NCBI GenBank assembly: GCA_018368345.1
Contig: JAGZEK010000025.1
Location: forward strand, 1 to 11,574
From: Collinsella sp.
GTDB lineage: Bacteria; Actinomycetota; Coriobacteriia; Coriobacteriales; Coriobacteriaceae
Length of the DNA: 11,574 nucleotides
Direction: 5' to 3'
Shown here piece by piece: positions 7,765 through 11,574 of this stretch. The position numbers and the translations under genes are program-made. A model generated the notes under the pieces. The model was not told the DNA's origin and did no database searches. It saw only the letters and a program-made list of their open reading frames with translations. How positions within the stretch are numbered: the stretch's first letter is position 1; each line of letters opens with the position of its first letter.

Positions 7765-7813
7765 CGTTTGTCTTTGTTATCTATGATTGGCGGTATGGAT
7801 GGCTAATAAAGCT

Positions 7814-8878
7814 ATGAAGAAAATTTGTTTCGTGCTTCCCGAATATAGTAGAAAACCAGGTGGTGGCACGAAGGTGGTTTTCGAATATGCGAATATTCTC
7901 GCGGCGGAGGGCTGCGAAGTTACTATTTGCTTCTGGCCGCGGATCTCTCTCAAGCAGTACCATATGCCTGAATTTGTCCGACGCATGCTGTGCCGAGTTT
8001 TCACGGCCGTCTATCCAAAATGGTTTCCGCTCGACCGGTCGATTAAAAAGCGCTGTATTTTTAGTATTTCAAATTGCACTATTCCCAAAGGCTCTGATAT
8101 TGTCGCAACCGCAGTTGAGACTGCTAAGCCCGTAGGGCAGTTAAGCCCTGAAAAAGGTAGTAAACACTACCTTATTCAGGGCTTCGAGCTCTGGAATACT
8201 CCGGAGCTCGAAGTCCGTTCGACATACCGTATGGGCATGTCGAATATTGTTGTTTCCGATTGGCTCGCAGAGCTTGTAAGGAGTGAGGCGTCGGCTGAAC
8301 CCAATCTTATCAAAGATTGGATTGATGAAAGCACTTTCTATCCAGAGCATGACGTAGCTAGACATAAGAACGAGGTTGCCGTTCTTTACCATGTTGACAA
8401 GCACAAAGGTTTTTGCAATCTGTTCGAGGCGCTCAAAAACGTTAAAGCGAAATATCCTGAGCTAATCGTAAATGCTTTCGGGACGCCTCCACGACCCAAT
8501 TGGTTTCCTGATTGGATTAGATATACCCAGGCTGCTACGCCTGAGCAATTAAGGAAGATATACAGCCGCTCGCTCGTCTTTGCATGCGCGACGATTAATG
8601 AGGGGTTCGGACTGACTCTTCCTGAAAGCATGTTCTGCGGATGTGCATTGGCGTCGACAAAGTTTCAGGGTGTTTGGGAGTATGCGAGCGAGGACTGCGC
8701 TCTTTTATCGAACGTTGGAGACTCTGAAGAGCTTGCTAAGAATATTTTACGACTCCTTAATGACCCCGATTTTGCGGTTGTGCTTGCAAATAAAGGGCGT
8801 CGGTATGCAATGTCTGAATGCTCGAGAGAAAAAGCCGAGGAGGCAATTAAGAAAGAGTTCGGATTGGGGGTCGCGTAA
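7814..8878 (+). CDS. GT4-family glycosyltransferase (WsaF-like)
   Basis: Predicted cytoplasmic glycosyltransferase of 354 residues that would extend the repeat unit, perhaps with rhamnose given the neighbours (inference). The N-terminus, KICFVLPEYSRKPGGGTKVV, shows the glycine-rich loop of a GT-B acceptor domain. The central YLIQGFELWN resembles the Y-F-I-Q-G/D-Y-E block of WsaF-type and related capsule enzymes. The C-terminal domain has the GT4 E-x7-E motif in NEGFGLTLPESMFCG (E263 and E271). The start is uncertain: ATG 7814 fits the family best, with ATG 7799 and TTG 7787 also in frame, and none has a good binding site. The AT-rich gap before it is the largest in the operon. Some stretches are very AT rich (19 of 60 G+C at 8041-8100). 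Codons in the middle third lie within a run of strong inverted repeats listed separately. Confidence 0.85.
   Translation: MKKICFVLPEYSRKPGGGTKVVFEYANILAAEGCEVTICFWPRISLKQYHMPEFVRRMLCRVFTAVYPKWFPLDRSIKKRCIFSISNCTIPKGSDIVATAVETAKPVGQLSPEKGSKHYLIQGFELWNTPELEVRSTYRMGMSNIVVSDWLAELVRSEASAEPNLIKDWIDESTFYPEHDVARHKNEVAVLYHVDKHKGFCNLFEALKNVKAKYPELIVNAFGTPPRPNWFPDWIRYTQAATPEQLRKIYSRSLVFACATINEGFGLTLPESMFCGCALASTKFQGVWEYASEDCALLSNVGDSEELAKNILRLLNDPDFAVVLANKGRRYAMSECSREKAEEAIKKEFGLGVA
8102..8121 (+). repeat. Small hairpin opening the structured stretch in the GT4 gene
   Basis: GTC (8102-8104) and CAAC (8106-8109) pair with GTTG (8114-8117) and GAC (8119-8121), around the loop CGCA, with one G.A mismatch. 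Weak alone; noted because a series of stronger hairpins follows at once. A possible GCCC/GGGC stem (8128-8131 with 8135-8138) lies between. Confidence 0.35.
8143..8184 (+). repeat. Long near-perfect inverted repeat inside the GT4 gene
   Basis: The 19-base arm at 8143-8161 (starts AAGCCCTGAA, ends GGTAGT) is the reverse complement of 8166-8184 (starts ACTACC, ends CAGGGCTT), except for one A.A mismatch (8153 against 8174). The loop is four bases, AAAC. It encodes roughly the residues SPEKGSKHYLIQGF in an intact frame. There is no T-run on either side, so it is not an intrinsic terminator in either direction. By rough estimate, such a repeat with a loop of up to 30 bases has a chance of order one in ten thousand in random sequence of this length. 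Confidence 0.85.
8179..8216 (+). repeat. Second inverted repeat, overlapping the first
   Basis: Bases 8179-8194 pair with 8201-8216 over 16 positions, two of them G.U in RNA (8181-8214 and 8192-8203), around the loop AATACT. The core is CTTCGAGCTC against GAGCTCGAAG, ten perfect pairs. The first six bases (GGGCTT) are also the last bases of the preceding stem, so the lower six pairs compete. If the first hairpin forms fully, 8185-8194 can still pair with 8201-8210. Confidence 0.8.
8217..8245 (+). repeat. Third inverted repeat, directly abutting the second
   Basis: TTCGACAT (8218-8225) is the exact reverse complement of ATGTCGAA (8237-8244), closed outside by a G.U pair (8217-8245). Inside, after one A.C mismatch, CC (8227-8228) pairs with GG (8234-8235) around a 5-base loop. 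It begins on the base after the second hairpin ends. Confidence 0.6.
8301..8320 (+). repeat. Fourth inverted repeat in the GT4 gene
   Basis: CCAATCTT (8301-8308) and AAGATTGG (8313-8320) are exact reverse complements around the loop ATCA. GATTGG at 8258-8263 could pair with the same left arm, giving an alternative. A further 7-base stem lies at 8366-8372 with 8380-8386 (AAGAACG against CGTTCTT). Confidence 0.5.
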
Positions 8879-8881
8879 GGG

Positions 8882-10000
8882 ATGGCATTAGATTCGACAA
8901 CACTTATCAGCGTCATCATCCCAGCTTACCAAGCCGAGAGGACCATTGAGCGCGCCGTTAGCAGTGCGCTTTCCATACCTTATGATGCTATTGAGGTGAT
9001 AGTGGTAGACGACGGCTCGACGGACGGCACGGCGGGAATTCTTGACGCCGTTGCCGCTGGAGATCACCGTGTTCGGCTCGTTAGGCAGGAGAATCGGGGC
9101 AGGTCCGTCGCAAGGAACAAGGGCTTTTCTATCTCCCGAGGCGAGTGGGTTATGTTCCTGGACTCCGATGACTTCCTACTGCCTGAGGCATTTGACTCGA
9201 TGCTTGAAAGGGCCGAGAATTCCACCTCGTCGTTGGTAGTCTTCGGCATGAAGAGGAGCGATGGCCTCGATCAGTTTGGCGGGCAAGCTGCCTGGGGCCC
9301 GTTGGGGAATTCCGGCGGCGAGGTTGAGCTGTTCTCAGTTTGCGCTGCGGTTTTTGCCGCTGCGATGATTGGTGATGAGCGCTCTGCGTTTGTGAAAGAA
9401 CGATGGAAATACGAGTCGAACTCTTCCTGGTCACGCCTATACAGACGTGAACAGGTGCTCTCCCTGGTCACGGAAAAGAACATCGGCTTCGGGCCGTTCC
9501 CCGATGGGATCAAATTTTCCGAGGATCGGCTCTTCAATATTGCATTTCTCGAGGCGCTGGGGCGAGAGCCCGTCGAGTTCGTCCCCGAAGCGCTGTATTA
9601 TTGGGACTTCGGAGAGTCCGGTACCTGTGCGTGCGTGAGTGTAGATGACGCTCGGACGCTGCCTGCGTTTCTCGGGAAGGCTGCCGTCCTGCGCGACTCT
9701 GGCTTTCTCGGAGAGAGGGAATACGGTGCCGTATGCGCACGGGAGTTCTTCTCTCAATTCCAGCGCGCCGTTCGCGCTGACGCCGCTCTTGGCGGAGTCT
9801 CAAGGAAACCTTTCTTAAAAGCTCTATCGGATCCTGCCGTGCGGGTGGCTGTTGCCGCCATCCCCCCAGGCTGCGTCGATGGCTCGCTTGTTTGGCGGTT
9901 CGCCGCCCGGCTGATTGGCTGCGGGCGCTTCGATATTGCCTTCGACGTGTGCTCTCGTCTCATCGGAGCAAAATCCGTTATCAAGTCCATTTTGCACTAA
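8882..10000 (+). CDS. GT2-family glycosyltransferase (GT-A fold)
   Basis: Predicted inverting glycosyltransferase of 372 residues that would transfer one sugar of the repeat unit on the cytoplasmic side. The first about 110 residues are the classic GT2 domain: SVIIPAYQAERTIERAV, then VVDDGSTDGT (nucleotide-binding D43 and D44), NRGRSVARNKGF, and the metal-binding D-x-D in FLDSDD (D94, D96). The later part is less conserved; FSEDRLFN near the middle resembles the E-D base motif common in this family. There are no clear membrane segments, so this is not a polymerising synthase. The start ATG lies 3 bases after the GT4 stop, and GGGGG at 8866-8870 may serve as a distant binding site. Composition is intermediate. 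Family secure; donor and linkage unknown. Confidence 0.9.
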   Translation: MALDSTTLISVIIPAYQAERTIERAVSSALSIPYDAIEVIVVDDGSTDGTAGILDAVAAGDHRVRLVRQENRGRSVARNKGFSISRGEWVMFLDSDDFLLPEAFDSMLERAENSTSSLVVFGMKRSDGLDQFGGQAAWGPLGNSGGEVELFSVCAAVFAAAMIGDERSAFVKERWKYESNSSWSRLYRREQVLSLVTEKNIGFGPFPDGIKFSEDRLFNIAFLEALGREPVEFVPEALYYWDFGESGTCACVSVDDARTLPAFLGKAAVLRDSGFLGEREYGAVCAREFFSQFQRAVRADAALGGVSRKPFLKALSDPAVRVAVAAIPPGCVDGSLVWRFAARLIGCGRFDIAFDVCSRLIGAKSVIKSILH

Positions 10001-10018
10001 CTTCGACTGGATGAATGT

Positions 10019-11440
10019 ATGAAACCATCCCTTGCCAAGAATTCGATGTTCAATGTTGCCTATCAGCTTGTGCTTGTGCTCGTTCCGCTGATAAGCTCGA
10101 TGTACGTGTCGCGCGTTGTTCTCCCCGACGCCTTGGGGGAGGTTTCGGTCGCGAACAATCTCGTCTCCTATTTCATCGCCCTCGCTCCCCTGGGCATCCC
10201 CGCCTACGGCGTACGAGAGATAGCGAAAGCGGGGGACGATAAGCGCGCCCGCTCCGCCGTTTTCTCTGAACTCTTTATCGTCAACTTCGTTTCTACCGTC
10301 GTTTTCCTTGCTGCCTACGCAGTTTGCATCGTGGTGATGTATGGTGCTGCCGTTCCTGAGCTTTATCTCATCTTTGGTTCTCTTATCATCGCAAATGCCC
10401 TCAACGTCGAGTGGTTCTTCCAGGGCACGGAACGCTACGACTTTATCTCCATCAGGGGGACAATCGTCAGGACAGCTTGCCTACTCCTCACGATGCTTTT
10501 GGTAAAAAGCCCCTCAGACGTCCTCGTATACGCCGCTATCACATGTCTGGGGACGTTCGCGAACTATATAGTCAATGTTCTATGTCTTCGGAAGTCTGTG
10601 GAATTCACCACCAAGGGGCTTTCTTTCTCAAGGCATCTCCGTCCGGTAGCGGTTCTGGCGGGCACTAACGTACTTTTCAGCCTCTACACAAAGATTGACG
10701 TGACGATGATGGGCGTCCTTTGCACGAGCTCGATCGTCGCATATTACACCTACGCATATAACGCTGAGGAAATTGCCAAGACGCTCTGCGTAGCCATCAC
10801 GAATGTTTATCTTCCTCGCTTGAGCTATGAATTCAAGAATAACGCGAAGGAGTTCTCAAGGCTCGTGCAACAGTCGATGGACCTAAACATCTTCATAGCG
10901 CTTCCCATGTGCCTCGGTGTTTTCATCCTTGCGCCTAAGGTGGTCGTGACGTTGTTCGGTGACGCATTCGCTCCCGCTTCGCTGACCCTGAGGCTTTTCG
11001 CATTTCTCATATTTGCTAAGAGCATCGGGAATGTTATCTACCAGACCACTATCGCAACGGGAAACGAGAGGTTTCAGCTTATCGCTTACACTCTCGGCGT
11101 TGTTGTCAACATTGTCCTGAACGCTGCGCTGATCCCCGTCTTCGAACAGAACGGTGCCGTTATCGCCACGGTGGCCACTGAAGTGGCGCTAGACCTTGTC
11201 TTGTGGATGTGCCTGAGGAATTATATGAGGTTCAGATTCACTTCACGTTTCGTTTTTTCGACTCTAGTCTCGCTTGGCGCGATGTGCGCCGTGGTCGTCG
11301 CCTGTGACATGCTCATTACCTCTAGACTGCTGTGCATCGGTGTGGCCGTTGTTCTTGCGGTGGTCGTTTACGCCTGTGTCAGCGTCCTTTTAAAGAACGA
11401 GGTCGCGCTGATGTTTGTCAAAAAGCTTTTCAGAAAGTAA
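10019..11440 (+). CDS. wzx: Polysaccharide flippase Wzx (MOP superfamily)
   Basis: Integral membrane protein of 473 residues, predicted to flip the undecaprenyl-linked repeat unit across the cytoplasmic membrane for Wzy. It fits the Polysaccharide_synt family in length and in its dozen or more hydrophobic segments spread over the whole chain. Recognisable blocks are the N-terminal KNSMFNVAYQLVLVLVPLIS, PLGIPAYGVREIAKA (about residues 60-74) and NVEWFFQGTERYDFISIRG, the typical E-W-F-F-Q-G-x-E block of Wzx proteins. The start at ATG 10019 follows an 18-base gap with only a weak GGAT (10009-10012) before it. This is the last gene of the operon; the stop at 11438-11440 faces a convergent gene 31 bases on. 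No intrinsic terminator with a G+C-rich stem is visible between them. Confidence 0.92.
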   Translation: MKPSLAKNSMFNVAYQLVLVLVPLISSMYVSRVVLPDALGEVSVANNLVSYFIALAPLGIPAYGVREIAKAGDDKRARSAVFSELFIVNFVSTVVFLAAYAVCIVVMYGAAVPELYLIFGSLIIANALNVEWFFQGTERYDFISIRGTIVRTACLLLTMLLVKSPSDVLVYAAITCLGTFANYIVNVLCLRKSVEFTTKGLSFSRHLRPVAVLAGTNVLFSLYTKIDVTMMGVLCTSSIVAYYTYAYNAEEIAKTLCVAITNVYLPRLSYEFKNNAKEFSRLVQQSMDLNIFIALPMCLGVFILAPKVVVTLFGDAFAPASLTLRLFAFLIFAKSIGNVIYQTTIATGNERFQLIAYTLGVVVNIVLNAALIPVFEQNGAVIATVATEVALDLVLWMCLRNYMRFRFTSRFVFSTLVSLGAMCAVVVACDMLITSRLLCIGVAVVLAVVVYACVSVLLKNEVALMFVKKLFRK

Positions 11441-11471
11441 TTTCATTAATTTACTAAAACTAAGGTGGAAA
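11441..11471. other. Short AT-rich convergent gap at the end of the polysaccharide operon
   Basis: 31 bases between two stop codons facing each other. AGTAA (11436-11440) could pair with TTACT (11450-11454), but the stem is short and AT rich with no T-run, so it is not called a terminator. Transcripts probably end by another route or run into the opposite gene. Confidence 0.5.
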
Positions 11472-11574
11472 TTACGCCGCGTCCTCGAGCGACCACGCCT
11501 GGGCCTGGGTGCCGTTGGCCCCGTAGAGCCACACCTCGTTGCCCTCCCACGTGCCGCGGGAGCGCAGGTCGAGC
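11472..11574 (-). CDS. C-terminal end of a ricin-type beta-trefoil lectin-domain protein (partial)
   Basis: Minus-strand frame open from the window edge to a TAA at 11472-11474, giving 33 residues, the C-terminus of a longer protein. It reads LDLRSRGTWEGNEVWLYGAN and then GTQAQAWSLEDAA. This matches one repeat of a ricin B-type trefoil: the L-D start, the N-x-V-x-L-Y strand, and the Q-x-W motif (QAW) just before the end. Such domains often end secreted or wall-bound proteins of gut Coriobacteriia, where they probably bind carbohydrate (inference). It is strongly G+C rich, like the rml genes, and convergent with wzx, so it is probably outside the polysaccharide operon. The main enzymatic or structural part of the protein is not visible. 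Confidence 0.7.
   Translation of the reverse strand, partial: LDLRSRGTWEGNEVWLYGANGTQAQAWSLEDAA

Noticed and set aside
7765..7813. Possible internal promoter in the gap between wzy and the GT4 gene (TATGAT at 7782-7787)
   Set aside because: No acceptable -35 element at the right distance; the gap is short and AT rich, so a -10-like hexamer is weak evidence.
8031..8042. 12-base perfect palindrome TCGACCGGTCGA in the GT4 gene
   Set aside because: Several of this length are expected by chance; single copy inside coding sequence.
8143..8184. Inverted repeat as an intrinsic transcription terminator
   Set aside because: No T-run follows on the + strand or on the minus strand, and the reading frame continues intact through it.
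8143..8245. Inverted repeats as an in-frame palindromic insertion (like the Rickettsia palindromic elements) or insertion-sequence remnant
   Set aside because: The encoded residues, including YLIQGFELW, look like the normal conserved middle of this GT4 type, and there are no target-site duplications; kept open only for a homologue alignment to settle.
1..11574. CRISPR arrays, tRNA or rRNA genes, transposases, attachment sites, phage or defence genes
   Set aside because: No regularly spaced direct repeats, RNA-gene signatures or recognisable mobile-element or defence proteins were seen; the window is filled by polysaccharide genes.

Overview
The window looks like a high-G+C Gram-positive actinobacterium, most probably a gut member of the Coriobacteriia (Collinsella or Olsenella type), with Bifidobacterium as the alternative. 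The reasons are the G+C-rich genes at both ends, a fused RmlC-RmlD protein of the type I know from those two groups, and a ricin-type lectin tail at the right edge. This placement is inference; no rRNA or other marker is present.

Layout: nine genes lie on the + strand, tightly spaced (gaps of 49 bases or less, one 4-base overlap), and read as one operon for a Wzx/Wzy-type cell-surface polysaccharide. From the left: the end of rmlA (start cut off), rmlB, and a fused rmlC-rmlD, which together make dTDP-L-rhamnose (1-3299). Then comes the variable part: a GT-B glycosyltransferase (3296-4378), a WbsX-family protein (4387-5514), UDP-GlcNAc 2-epimerase (5525-6616), an EpsG-type Wzy polymerase (6634-7764), a GT4 glycosyltransferase (7814-8878), a GT2 glycosyltransferase (8882-10000) and a Wzx flippase (10019-11440). 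After a 31-base AT-rich gap, the 3' end of a convergent ricin-lectin gene follows (11472-11574, minus strand).

How they work together: the rml genes and the epimerase supply dTDP-rhamnose and UDP-ManNAc; three glycosyltransferases and possibly the WbsX protein assemble a repeat unit on a lipid carrier; Wzx flips it and Wzy polymerises it. The initiating phosphoglycosyl transferase, any chain-length regulator and any attachment enzyme are not in the window. Base composition is mosaic: the rml genes are very G+C rich, the glycosyltransferase, Wzy and Wzx genes much less so, and the epimerase gene is a G+C-rich island among them.

The most unexpected signal is not a gene. Inside the GT4 gene, between about 8102 and 8386, lies a run of hairpin-forming inverted repeats, including 19-base arms with one mismatch around a 4-base loop (8143-8184). 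This overlaps a second stem of 16 pairs (8179-8216), which abuts a third (8217-8245). All lie in an intact reading frame and none looks like a terminator. The rest of the window is a recognisable polysaccharide locus, and I see no other candidate for a new system.
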